A DNA stretch of 64,000 nt from Fibrobacter sp. UWR2 (lineage in GTDB: Bacteria > Fibrobacterota > Fibrobacteria > Fibrobacterales > Fibrobacteraceae), in the NCBI RefSeq assembly GCF_002210285.1, contig NZ_MWQE01000004.1, positions 124,001-188,000 of the forward strand, in the 5' to 3' direction. The notes beneath the pieces are model-generated. The model did not search any database and was not told the DNA's origin. It saw nothing but the letters and a program-made list of their open reading frames with translations. A program made the translations under genes and the position numbers. Position 1 is the stretch's first letter. Each line of letters starts with the position of its first letter. Shown here in pieces: positions 36,314-44,737 of the stretch.

Positions 36314-36750
36314 TGGCTCATTGGCCGGTAATCCTGATAATATTGATTTTCGTCGCTATACCTTCTTTGCTTAAGTCAAAGGAGTATATCGAAAGAGAAA
36401 ATCTTAAATGGAAAGTTTGGCTAATTTCATTACCGGCATTCTGTGCTTTGTGGTTTATTGAATTTTTTTGTGGAGACGATTTTAGCAATTTTGATTTGAG
36501 TAGTATATCAGCGTGGCTAGGTTTAACTTTGGGAGTTTGGCTTTTGATGCTTCCAATTGTTTTTCTAGGAAGGTCTTTTGGAAAACATGTTCTGCCTTGG
36601 GAAAAATCCCCTGATGAAGTTGAAGATGATCTGAGTAACCTTTTTAATTCGGCTATGAATATCTGTAAAGAAAAACGTGAAGGGAAGAACACTTCAACAA
36701 AGGAAGCTGAATATAAAAGGCAAATGAAAGATTTTGAAGAGAATGGTTGA
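36313..36750 (+). CDS. Hypothetical membrane protein, AT-rich
   Basis: 145 residues starting at GTG 36313, which overlaps the radical SAM stop; AGAGGA is eight bases upstream. Three membrane spans: about 4-20 (WPVILIILIFVAIPSLL), 35-52 (VWLISLPAFCALWFIEFF) and 66-88 (ISAWLGLTLGVWLLMLPIVF), then a charged cytosolic tail with KEKREGKNTSTKEAEYKR. The base composition is clearly more AT-rich than both neighbours, suggesting later acquisition. No family recognised. Confidence 0.65.
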   Translation: MAHWPVILIILIFVAIPSLLKSKEYIERENLKWKVWLISLPAFCALWFIEFFCGDDFSNFDLSSISAWLGLTLGVWLLMLPIVFLGRSFGKHVLPWEKSPDEVEDDLSNLFNSAMNICKEKREGKNTSTKEAEYKRQMKDFEENG

Positions 36751-37241
36751 TGATGGATAACACGAACGACGACGAAAAATACATGCGCATGGCGCTTCGC
36801 GAGGCGCAAAAGGCCTTCGAGGAGAAGGAAATCCCCATCGGCTGCGTTATCGTGAAGGATGGCGTAGTCATCGGTCGCGGCCACAACCAGATTGAAATGC
36901 TCAAGGACGCCACCGCCCATGCCGAAATCCTTTCTATCGGCACGGCTTCCGGCAAGCTCGAAAACTGGCGCCTGGAAGGTGTTACTTTATATGTAACACT
37001 TGAGCCGTGCCCGATGTGCGCTGGCGCCATCCTCAACAGTCGCATCTCGCGCGTGGTCTACGGTTCCCCGGACACCCGTTTTGGCGGTTGCGGGACGACC
37101 ATCGATGTCATTTCGAACAACGCACTCAAGCGCGAGGTCGAGGTGGTGGGCGGAGTGCTCGCCGACGAGTGCCTTGGGCTCCTAAAGGCGTTCTTCCAGC
37201 GGATGCGTCTTGAAAAGGGCGACTCTGGGGCGAAATCCTAG
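36750..37241 (+). CDS. tadA: tRNA-specific adenosine deaminase
   Basis: 163 residues from ATG 36750, which overlaps the previous stop (TGATG); ATG 36753 is also possible. Zinc and catalytic residues: ATAHAEILS (His, Glu) and PCPMCAGAI (two Cys). The rest fits TadA: IPIGCVIVKDG, SRISRVVYGSPDTRFGGCG. It converts A34 of tRNA-Arg(ACG) to inosine. Confidence 0.93.
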   Translation: MMDNTNDDEKYMRMALREAQKAFEEKEIPIGCVIVKDGVVIGRGHNQIEMLKDATAHAEILSIGTASGKLENWRLEGVTLYVTLEPCPMCAGAILNSRISRVVYGSPDTRFGGCGTTIDVISNNALKREVEVVGGVLADECLGLLKAFFQRMRLEKGDSGAKS

Positions 37242-37304
37242 TTTTTTGCCTTAAAAAGCCGTTTTTTCCTGCGCTTTTCCTTTCTTTTTACTTAAATTTC
37301 AAGT

Positions 37305-38135
37305 ATGAGTTTTATCAAGTTTTGCGCAGCATCGGCTACGCTGATTTTCCTGTGTTCTTGCGATGGCAATGACGTTTCCCTGGCATTCAACACCCAGAGT
37401 GCCCCCGTTCAAAAGTATTTCCTGGAATCATCCATCGATGCCATGCTCCCGAGCGATTCCGGAGTCACCGTCCCCGAGGCGATGGAGACCCACCTCAAGG
37501 TGCAGGCGACACTTTCCGAACTGGTGGCCTACGACAATGGCTCCGGCCGTTTCGAGATGAAGATTGATTCGGTCGACTACAAGAGCGATAAACGCACGGT
37601 CGAGGATTACCTCTATATCGAGAAGTATCTCCTGACGCAGCACTTCCAGTACAAGATGGCTCCTGACGGCTCCGTGAGCGAACCTGCTGTGGAAGATGTC
37701 GCCCTGCAGCCGGGCTCCGAGGAACTCAACCTGCTCAAGTTGTTCATGAAGGTGCAACCGATTCTTCCGGGCAACCCGGTGAAGGTGGGCGAGACCTGGG
37801 AACGGTCGGTCGAGATTCCCGAGAGCAACAAGACGACTACGGTCTACAAGTCCTTCACCCTCGAGGAGGTCTACCTGCACGATGGTGTCCAGATGGCGAA
37901 AATCGGGATGAACGTCAAGTATCGCGAGGTGGCGGACACTACCGTGAACGTGCAGATGGAAAGCAAGGGCTTTGTTGTCGGTACGGGTTCTATCCTGTTC
38001 GATATGACACATGGCGTTATCTCGTCGGTGTCGCTTGACCTTTCGGGCCATGTCGACGTGAATGACCTTGTTGCGGGGGCCGTGATACCCGATATGCACG
38101 TGCTCCAGAAAATCAAGCTTCGGAGTGAGTTCTGA
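37305..38135 (+). CDS. Hypothetical lipoprotein
   Basis: 276 residues. Lipobox LCSC (Cys19) after a short signal peptide. Mature part is strand-rich, with VTVPEAMETHLKVQATLSELVAY, PGNPVKVGETWERSVEIPESN and DMTHGVISSVSLDLSGHVDV, a pattern seen in DUF6263-like surface lipoproteins (weak match). First gene of the close-packed series that continues through the stator-like genes; the next ATG overlaps its stop (TGATG). Confidence 0.75.
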   Translation: MSFIKFCAASATLIFLCSCDGNDVSLAFNTQSAPVQKYFLESSIDAMLPSDSGVTVPEAMETHLKVQATLSELVAYDNGSGRFEMKIDSVDYKSDKRTVEDYLYIEKYLLTQHFQYKMAPDGSVSEPAVEDVALQPGSEELNLLKLFMKVQPILPGNPVKVGETWERSVEIPESNKTTTVYKSFTLEEVYLHDGVQMAKIGMNVKYREVADTTVNVQMESKGFVVGTGSILFDMTHGVISSVSLDLSGHVDVNDLVAGAVIPDMHVLQKIKLRSEF

Positions 38136-38854
38136 TGTTCCCGCGCGGTTCTAGACAAGTATTCTGCTCGGCGCTGCTGCTTGCGGTTGTCTCCCTTGCG
38201 AGTGAGATGCCGTTCCCTCATCCTGAGAACGGAAACATCCGCCTTACGGAGAAGGATAGCCCCTACATCCTTGAACAGGGGGTCGTGGTTACCTCTACCG
38301 ATACGCTTTATGTTGAACCGGGCGTTGTCGTGCACATGGGTGAATATGCGAAACTAACCCTCCGCGGGTCGGTCCATATCCTGGGTACGGAAGCCAAGCC
38401 TGTCGTGTTCCGCAGCGTCGATTCCAGCGGAAGCTGGAACGGAATTCATTTCGTGTCTACGAACCGTCCCTTCGAGGTAAAGAACTTTGTCGTCCAGAAT
38501 GCGTTTCGCAATACGGTGTTCCGGTCCCGCGGAATTTTCGAGAATGTGAAGTTCGTGAACAACTACTACGGCCTCTGGGTCGACGATGTCCCCGAGGTAT
38601 TCCTTGCACGCTGTGATTTCGTACGTAACCGCTTTGCGCTTTCCGTACGTGCGGGCAAGGTCATTTCTGCCGATTCCAAGATTACCGAGAATGTCTACGG
38701 GCTGTATCTTGAAGCGGGCGGCAACTATAATGGCGATCTCTCTGCCATCAAGGGAAACCTGGAGTCGGATGTCCGCAAGGAATCCGACGAACTGGCGGGT
38801 GCAGGCAAGCGCGTGAGCCGGAGTGTCTGGCAGCGCATAGAGACTGGATTCTAA
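38135..38854 (+). CDS. Exported right-handed beta-helix protein
   Basis: 239 residues. Signal peptide about 1-23 (VFCSALLLAVVSLAS). The body is a series of short parallel strands: DTLYVEPGVVVHMGEYAKLTLRGSVHILG, KPVVFRSVD, NGIHFVS, FVVQNAFRNTVFRSRGIFENVKFVNNYYGLWV and SKITENVYGLYLEAGG, typical of pectate-lyase-like beta-helices. No catalytic residues identified. Coupled to the lipoprotein upstream and nine bases from the next gene. Confidence 0.75.
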   Translation: MFPRGSRQVFCSALLLAVVSLASEMPFPHPENGNIRLTEKDSPYILEQGVVVTSTDTLYVEPGVVVHMGEYAKLTLRGSVHILGTEAKPVVFRSVDSSGSWNGIHFVSTNRPFEVKNFVVQNAFRNTVFRSRGIFENVKFVNNYYGLWVDDVPEVFLARCDFVRNRFALSVRAGKVISADSKITENVYGLYLEAGGNYNGDLSAIKGNLESDVRKESDELAGAGKRVSRSVWQRIETGF

Positions 38855-38863
38855 GAGGTTCAT

Positions 38864-39772
38864 GTGGAAGAAGCTTTCCGTCGGTCCATAAGAAAGATGA
38901 CTGGTGCGAGCATTCGCCTGAATGCCTGCCCGAACAGGTCGTCCATGGTGGCGGATTTATCCCAATCCATGATGGTCACCTGGTCCATTGCTCTTTTTGA
39001 ACATCTCGACGCATTGCTCAACAACCTCGATCCTTCAGTCGGAAATTCCGAACAGATTTCTTACAGCGAGACGGCATGGAAACTTGCCGACGCAAGTTTC
39101 CCGCAGATTATTGCCGATGCGAACAAGCTTTACGACGAGTTTCGCGCCAAGTGGATGCAGCGCTTTTCGACCGACGAGGTCTTGCGCCTGCTGCTTGAAG
39201 GCGGTGACTTTATCCATCACGATGAGGAGAAGGGCTGGGCCCTTACGGTCAAGAACAACAAGCAGGATATAAGCGCGTTCTATTCGGCGACAATCCATTT
39301 GCTGGTAAGCGATGCTGAACCGCTGTTTGTGCGCATGCATGGCCGCGTAATGCAGTTGCAAGAAAAACTCTGCAAGTACTGGCATGGCGAAAGTGCCGTC
39401 GATGCGGTCTCTAAACTTTTGCCCTGCCTGGAATCGTCGTTGCGTGAAAAGGAAAACGCAATGGTGGTTTCCTTGCGCAGTTCGTTGAATTCCCTTGCCA
39501 AGAAGCGCTTTGCCGCAGCGTTCAATACAAAGGCTCCGGCCCGCTATTACCGCACGGCGGCTTCGTGCGCCAGGAATGTTGGCCGTTTTTGGAACCCGCA
39601 TTACGCCTATGAAAACGGATTCCTCGCTTTTACGGATGACTTCTGTGATTACGCTCGTGAATTGACGCTCCATGTGATTGAATGGTATCACAGTAAGTGG
39701 TCTGTTTTCCTCCGCGGGTTTTCCCGTGGACAGTTGAACTTGTTTGAAACAACGGCCTCTGCCGAGGCCTAA
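38864..39772 (+). CDS. Helical cytosolic protein, DUF3348-like (stator-like cluster)
   Basis: 302 residues from GTG 38864, with AGAGG five bases upstream; an overlapping ATG at 38862 is in a frame that stops after nine codons. No signal peptide or membrane span. The sequence is largely helical, with FSTDEVLRLLLEGGDFI, the segment AVDAVSKLLPCLESSLREKENAM and LNSLAKKRFAAAF. That last block resembles the DUF3348 pattern I remember (a ...VDAVM...ERERALL...LLxxxF... helix), and position as the gene before a MotA-like gene agrees. Function unknown. Confidence 0.7.
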   Translation: MEEAFRRSIRKMTGASIRLNACPNRSSMVADLSQSMMVTWSIALFEHLDALLNNLDPSVGNSEQISYSETAWKLADASFPQIIADANKLYDEFRAKWMQRFSTDEVLRLLLEGGDFIHHDEEKGWALTVKNNKQDISAFYSATIHLLVSDAEPLFVRMHGRVMQLQEKLCKYWHGESAVDAVSKLLPCLESSLREKENAMVVSLRSSLNSLAKKRFAAAFNTKAPARYYRTAASCARNVGRFWNPHYAYENGFLAFTDDFCDYARELTLHVIEWYHSKWSVFLRGFSRGQLNLFETTASAEA

Positions 39773-39786
39773 CATTAAGGAAGAAA

Positions 39787-41430
39787 ATGAAGAACGCATA
39801 CAACCTGATTCTCGTTCTCTCTGTCGTCGGTCTTGCCGTGTTGGTGGCTGGCGCCTCCTACTTCGGTGCACCGCTTTTTGGCTGGGTCATCATGGTGGCG
39901 ATTTTCGCTGTCTTCATTGTTGACCAGTTCAAGCTTCTTGCAAGCCTCAAGCGCATCGGCGAAGAAGAAAGCCTTATTGAATCGTGCGAGAGCCGCCACA
40001 CGTTCTCGGTCTCAGGTGACGGAATTGTGGCGAAGCGCTTGAATCAGGCGCGCGAGATGCTTTCGCAGGGACTCAGGCTCGATTCCCCGATTGCATTTGA
40101 GGTCCTTTCGAACGGTTCTACTGTGGCTGTCCCCCGCAGTTCCGGCGGCACGGTGATCCTCCTTGGCCTTATGGGTACGTTCTTCGGTCTTATGTATTCC
40201 GTCGCCACGGCCGGTGTGGCTATCGACAATTCCTCGACGCAGGGTACGCTCGATACTATCCAGGTGCTGTTCGGCAACATGAAGGGTATTTTCGGTACGA
40301 GCCTTTGCGGCCTGTTCGCAGCCCTCGTGCTCAATGCTTCCCGTGGGATCTTCCTTGCACGCCGTGACGCCTTTATCGTGCGTCTCGATGCGCTTACCCT
40401 GAGCATGCAGGGCGAATCTGCTGGCGAGAACGAGAAGAGCAGGGACGATCTTGCTCGCCTGTTCGATTCCGTCGAGGAAAATCTCCGCAAGGTTACCGGT
40501 TCCGTGCAGGAATCGCTCAATGCGGTTGTCTCTGAACTTAATGCAAAACTTTTGAGCACTCTCGACAACATGAACGGTTCCCTCGGTAAACTTGGCGATA
40601 GTATCGGCGGTGGCATTTCGGATGCCTTCAACCCGGTGCGAAAGGAAATTACCTCGTTGGCCGATTCCGTGAGCGCAATTCCTGGCAAGCTTGATGAAAA
40701 ACTGAACGGTATTTCTTCTACGTTGAAGGAAGGCCTTTCGGGTGTCGCCGCTGCGACAGAAAAGTCCATGGAGGGTGCGTCGAAGGATGTCGCCGTTGCC
40801 GTTTCCGAACAGGTGAAACAGTCCGGCGAACAGTGGAAGGCTTTCATGGACCGCCTGTCTGCCGAAACGAGCGCAAACGTGGAATCCCAGAAAGAGGGCC
40901 TCGAGACCCTCAAGACGGTGGCGCTCCAGGTGGCGGAGAAGGCTCAGGCGGGTTCTGCGGAACTTTCGCAGTCCGTTGCCGAAAAGCTCTCTACACTTTC
41001 TTCCGATATCCTCTCTGCATTCCAGAAACTTTCCGATACGTCTGCCGTGCTGCTCGAGGCCCAGAAGGCGCTTACCGAAAGCATCGACAACCGTGTCGTG
41101 AAGGAGAAGGAAGCGACGGACGCTCTCGGTGGCAACATCGTGCAGACCGCAGAACTCATGCGCGTGAACCAGAGCGAACTCAGCGCGAACCTCGAAATGC
41201 TCCGCAGCGCTCTCGAGACCATTCTCGAAAAACTCAGTGGCGATACTTCCGAGCACGAAGACGAAGAGAATTTTGTCGAACGCCTCAACCAGTCTCTCGA
41301 AGCGTTCCACGAACGCGCAAGCGAAGTGCTTATGGAAAATGCGGTCAAGACGCAGGAAATCCTTTTGGAAGTTCTCGAACAGACACAGCGTGCCGCGGCA
41401 CAGCAGTCGTCTCCGAAGGCAGAGGGCTAG
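39787..41430 (+). CDS. MotA/TolQ/ExbB-like channel protein with long helical tail (DUF802-like)
   Basis: 547 residues. Four spans: about 7-22, 31-49, 121-142 (GGTVILLGLMGTFFGLMYSVA) and 167-187 (IFGTSLCGLFAALVLNASRG). TM3/TM4 have the glycine-rich pattern of MotA/TolQ/ExbB proton channels. From about 210 to the end the chain is nearly all helix and polar, without a globular domain; it contains repeats around SLNAVVSELNAKL, DSVSAIPGKLDEKL and VEQVKQSGEQ-like units, recalling the long tail of ZorA and the DUF802 repeats. SD AAGGAAG precedes the ATG. It is expected to form a pentamer with the next gene's protein. Confidence 0.8.
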   Translation: MKNAYNLILVLSVVGLAVLVAGASYFGAPLFGWVIMVAIFAVFIVDQFKLLASLKRIGEEESLIESCESRHTFSVSGDGIVAKRLNQAREMLSQGLRLDSPIAFEVLSNGSTVAVPRSSGGTVILLGLMGTFFGLMYSVATAGVAIDNSSTQGTLDTIQVLFGNMKGIFGTSLCGLFAALVLNASRGIFLARRDAFIVRLDALTLSMQGESAGENEKSRDDLARLFDSVEENLRKVTGSVQESLNAVVSELNAKLLSTLDNMNGSLGKLGDSIGGGISDAFNPVRKEITSLADSVSAIPGKLDEKLNGISSTLKEGLSGVAAATEKSMEGASKDVAVAVSEQVKQSGEQWKAFMDRLSAETSANVESQKEGLETLKTVALQVAEKAQAGSAELSQSVAEKLSTLSSDILSAFQKLSDTSAVLLEAQKALTESIDNRVVKEKEATDALGGNIVQTAELMRVNQSELSANLEMLRSALETILEKLSGDTSEHEDEENFVERLNQSLEAFHERASEVLMENAVKTQEILLEVLEQTQRAAAQQSSPKAEG

Positions 41431-41433
41431 CCT

Positions 41434-42072
41434 ATGCGTTTGCGTCGCGAAGAAGGCAGCAATCCCTGGATGGCGTATACCGACCTTGGCATAGCCCTGG
41501 TATCGCTGTTCATATTGGCGTTTGTCGCCATGGCAACACTTAAGGAGCAGAAGGCCGAAGACCTTACGCGTACCGAAGAAGAAGTGCTCAGCTGCCAGGA
41601 AGAAATGCGCAAGATTGCCGCCGAGCGCAATGCGCTTTTGGCGAAGAGCCTGCAGACTTCTATCGAGGCGGGCCTTATCGCGCTTGAAGACGGGAAAATT
41701 CAGATTCAGGCTTCGTTCCTGTTCCCGACCAATGGCGCGAATCTCACACAGGAAGGTATCGGCGTCATCAAGGGTATCAGCAAGGGCCTGCTCGATGCGC
41801 TCGATACTGGCGATGTAATTATGGTGAGCGGCTTTACCGACGACATCCCGTTCAGCGGCTCTACCACCTACACGAACTGGAACCTTTCTACCGAACGCGC
41901 CGTGAACGTGGTGAAGACGCTTATTAAGGAAGGGTTCCCTTCTGACCGCCTGTTTGCTGCGGGCTTCGGCGAATTCCAGCCCAAGTACCCCAACGACACC
42001 GAGGAACACCGCCGCCTCAATCGTCGCGTGGAAATCGGTGTGACACCGTTACGCCTGGGGAGTACCCGCTAA
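41434..42072 (+). CDS. MotB/ZorB-like stator protein with OmpA peptidoglycan-binding domain
   Basis: 212 residues. Short cytosolic start, one membrane span about 14-34 (AYTDLGIALVSLFILAFVAMA) with the conserved channel aspartate (Asp17, in WMAYTDL), then a helical linker and an OmpA-like domain (about 85-207) with FLFPTNGANLTQEG, VSGFTDD, NWNLSTERAVNVVKTL and GFGEFQPKYPNDTEEHRRLNRRVEI. This is the arrangement of MotB, TolR-OmpA fusions and ZorB. It begins three bases after the MotA-like gene. Confidence 0.88.
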   Translation: MRLRREEGSNPWMAYTDLGIALVSLFILAFVAMATLKEQKAEDLTRTEEEVLSCQEEMRKIAAERNALLAKSLQTSIEAGLIALEDGKIQIQASFLFPTNGANLTQEGIGVIKGISKGLLDALDTGDVIMVSGFTDDIPFSGSTTYTNWNLSTERAVNVVKTLIKEGFPSDRLFAAGFGEFQPKYPNDTEEHRRLNRRVEIGVTPLRLGSTR

Positions 42073-42728
42073 TGCAGGAACGCATAGAATCCGTACGCCG
42101 CACGATAGATTCCATACGCAAGTCTGGAAGTCTTCCGCATTGGCGCATGGTCTATGCCGATATGCTTCTGGAACGAGCCGAAGACTATATCGCGATTGAC
42201 AGGATTCCCGAAGCGGGAATGGTACTGGATAAGTTGACCCGGTGGACGGAAACCCACATGCCTCCCGCAGCCGCAGATACGGCAAGCGAGGCTGCCCCCA
42301 TCGTGTTCTGGAATGCAGACCTGCTGAAAGGCATTGTCGAACAGGTCCGCAGCACGCTAGCCAGGAAGAAGATGCTTGTGCCTGCTACGGAACGGGATGC
42401 CATTTTGCGCCGTCTGGACTTGGTCGAAAAGTGGATCGAGGAATCGAATATCCTCGAGGCGCACCAGGAACTGCTTGCGCTTCGCAGTGCCCTCATTGCC
42501 CGCCTACGCCGCTCGTACAGGGCTCGTCTGGCTTCTAGCGACTACCGTTCGGGGACATTCGTACAGCCCGCGGGTACGCTTGTGGGCCCGTACAATGCCC
42601 GCCATACGCTCGAGGAAACTTTTCAGGTGGTGGGCGAACGAGACCCGATTTGGGTCGAAGATTTTCTTGATATCTATAACGATTTGTTCCGCATCGTCGA
42701 AAGACTTGCTCCACAAGAGAAAAAATAG
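42072..42728 (+). CDS. DUF2894-like helical protein (stator-like cluster)
   Basis: 218 residues, ATG overlapping the previous stop (TAATG). No signal or membrane span. Helical repeats with LRRLDLVEKWIEESNILEAHQELLALRSALIARLRRSYRARL. The C-terminal block GPYNARHTLEETFQVVG...DPIWVEDFLDIYNDLF matches the layout GPLN-S-...-SPxYLxxFLxYVDxL that I remember from DUF2894. It closes the four-gene stator-like set. Cytosolic partner of unknown role. Confidence 0.7.
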   Translation: MQERIESVRRTIDSIRKSGSLPHWRMVYADMLLERAEDYIAIDRIPEAGMVLDKLTRWTETHMPPAAADTASEAAPIVFWNADLLKGIVEQVRSTLARKKMLVPATERDAILRRLDLVEKWIEESNILEAHQELLALRSALIARLRRSYRARLASSDYRSGTFVQPAGTLVGPYNARHTLEETFQVVGERDPIWVEDFLDIYNDLFRIVERLAPQEKK

Positions 42729-42757
42729 TTGTATATTCATTAGGGAAAGGGGTACTT

Positions 42758-44071
42758 ATGAAAAAAATTATGTTTTTCTATGTGTTGGCCGCACTCGCCT
42801 TGTCTCTTGTGGGCTGTGGTGATTCCGGTTTTGACACGGGCAAAGATTCTTCGTTGATAGTCCACATAGAGGACGGAGTATTCGTCGACCAGCGTGATGG
42901 CGAAAGGTATCGCGTAATCAAGGTCGGCAGTGATGTTTGGCTGGCCGAGAACTTGCGCTATAAGGATAGCACGGAATCGCCGAATCTGGAGGGCAATATG
43001 TGGTGCCCTGACGATGACCCCGCGAAATGCGCCAAGTTTGGCCCGCTCTATTCCTGGACTGCGGCAAGGAATGTTTCTTCGGACTATTCGCAAAGGACCT
43101 TGGGGCGTAACATATCCCAGTTGCGCGGAATCTGCCCGGAAGGATTTCGCCTGCCGACGAATAGCGATTGGGTGTATTTGGCGATGGTTGCGGATAAGTT
43201 CTCCGGGGAGTGGGCTGTTGCCGAAATCCTTAAGGCGCCGGAAGGCTGGGAAAGCTGGAGTTCTGACATCCTTATCTATGATTCCACCTGGTACAGTTTC
43301 GATGCGCTTCCTGCCGGAAGGCGTAACATGGAAGGCGGCTTCCTGGAAAGCGGGCTGTTCGCGTTCTTCTGGACTGCCGACGAGATAGACAACGCAACGG
43401 CTTCGGGCTGGACTCTCCGCGATGATAATGACTTGTTGGATTCGGGAAGGTATTACAAGGAACACGGAATGTCGATTCGCTGCCTCGTCGAAGATCCGGA
43501 ATCGGTCGAATGGAAGGGTGAAACGAACAGAGGGGGATTCCAGTTCCATTATTCGACATTGGAATACGAAGGCCAGGAATACAAGGTTCTGGATTTCGGT
43601 GGCGTGACCTGGATGGCCGAAAACCTGAATGTTGAATCGGAAAATAGCCGCTGCTATGCAGATAAGGAAGAAAACTGCGAGAAGTACGGACGTCTCTATT
43701 CTAGGGAAGATGCCTCGAAGGTTTGCCCGGAAGGCTGGAGATTGCCTACTAATGCCGAATGGAACAATCTGTTCTATGCTGCCGGCTTGAGTGCGACAAG
43801 ATTGATGTCCACGGAAGACTGGCACGGAGGAAACGGAACGGATGATATTGGCTTTACGGCTCTCCCGGCAGGCATATATGATAATGGCTCGTTCTCTGAT
43901 TTGACAATCTCTACCTATTTCTGGGAAGCGGACAAGGGGAATGTTTGCTCGGCGGCACAAACCGGAGTGAGCATGAATTACTACAGTACGGGTCTTACAT
44001 CAAATACGTTCTCTTCCAACACCTACGTATCTGTGCGTTGTGTCAAGTTGGGGTCGTGCAATGGACTATAG
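42758..44071 (+). CDS. Lipoprotein with two FISUMP domains
   Basis: 437 residues. Lipobox LVGC (Cys20). Two FISUMP repeats: about 45-245 (DQRDGERYRVIKVGSDVWLAENLRY ... ICPEGFRLPTNSDWVYL ... SIRCLVED) and about 260-432 (EYEGQEYKVLDFGGVTWMAENLNVE ... VCPEGWRLPTNAEWNNL ... TDDIGFTALPAGIYD ... SVRCVKLG). Domain two is close to the canonical form, while domain one is longer. Likely surface-exposed; ligand unknown. Starts 29 bases after the stator-like set, with a possible TATATTC promoter box in between. Confidence 0.88.
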   Translation: MKKIMFFYVLAALALSLVGCGDSGFDTGKDSSLIVHIEDGVFVDQRDGERYRVIKVGSDVWLAENLRYKDSTESPNLEGNMWCPDDDPAKCAKFGPLYSWTAARNVSSDYSQRTLGRNISQLRGICPEGFRLPTNSDWVYLAMVADKFSGEWAVAEILKAPEGWESWSSDILIYDSTWYSFDALPAGRRNMEGGFLESGLFAFFWTADEIDNATASGWTLRDDNDLLDSGRYYKEHGMSIRCLVEDPESVEWKGETNRGGFQFHYSTLEYEGQEYKVLDFGGVTWMAENLNVESENSRCYADKEENCEKYGRLYSREDASKVCPEGWRLPTNAEWNNLFYAAGLSATRLMSTEDWHGGNGTDDIGFTALPAGIYDNGSFSDLTISTYFWEADKGNVCSAAQTGVSMNYYSTGLTSNTFSSNTYVSVRCVKLGSCNGL

Positions 44072-44474
44072 GATTCTGCTGCGCTTTGTCGGGAACAGTG
44101 CCGATCTAGATGCAATCTGGAACGAACTGATGGAACGCTTCCCGGAGGCCGACTTGCCGGGAGTGGATTCTGGTGACTGGTACGGTGTTGACGACGTGAT
44201 GACCGACGAGTACGAGTGCCGTTTCGAGGAATTGCCCGAAGAAGAACTGATGGCCATGGATGGCTCGCTGCTTGTCGACGACGAGTTTCCTGAAGACTTT
44301 TTCGATGAACTGATGGAACGATTTGAACGTGTCTATGGCGTTTTCAAGTGGTCGTCGATGGAGGTTGGGATTGGTTGCGGCACGAGTGAGGGGTGGGGCG
44401 AGTTTATTGCGGACTATGCCGACGATTCCTCCGACGAGGCCTACGAAATATCCGAGGCCGTCCTTGGATTCTAG
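44061..44474 (+). CDS. Small acidic hypothetical protein
   Basis: 137 residues from the ATG at 44061, which overlaps the end of the FISUMP gene by 11 bases; GGGG lies nine bases upstream. Very acidic (many D/E in ELPEEELMAMDGSLLVDDEFPEDFFDELMERFE), one aromatic cluster at VFKWSSMEVGIG. No signal peptide, so probably cytosolic. A GTG 21 bases earlier would overlap more and is less likely. No family recognised. Confidence 0.65.
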   Translation: MDYRILLRFVGNSADLDAIWNELMERFPEADLPGVDSGDWYGVDDVMTDEYECRFEELPEEELMAMDGSLLVDDEFPEDFFDELMERFERVYGVFKWSSMEVGIGCGTSEGWGEFIADYADDSSDEAYEISEAVLGF

Positions 44475-44480
44475 GAGATA

Positions 44481-44517
44481 TTACCTCGAGCGAAAAGTCT
44501 CGAGGTAAATTTTTTTT
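44481..44517 (+). terminator. Intrinsic terminator
   Basis: Perfect 10-base stem TTACCTCGAG / CTCGAGGTAA (44481-44508) with an eight-base loop and an eight-T tract, seven bases after the stop. Confidence 0.93.
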
Positions 44518-44737
44518 ATGCATGCCCTTAAAAAGGTGTATTGCATAAACGAGACAAATAATGTCATCCTTATGTGTGCCGGTGTTGAAGGATAGGCTTA
44601 TGTATGGCAATGTGCTGAAGGCTTCGTACAAGGCCTCTAGAAAGGGGATAGTATAAATAACGTTTTTATGTAAGTTGTGCTAGTTTGTTCGGAATCTACA
44701 TTTTGAGGACAATATTTTGTTCATAAAATAGGAGTAG

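Noticed and set aside
38864-42728. Zorya anti-phage system
   Set aside because: The MotA/MotB-like pair resembles ZorAB, but no ZorC, ZorD (helicase/nuclease) or ZorE gene is present, and the flanking genes fit the DUF3348/DUF2894 set instead.
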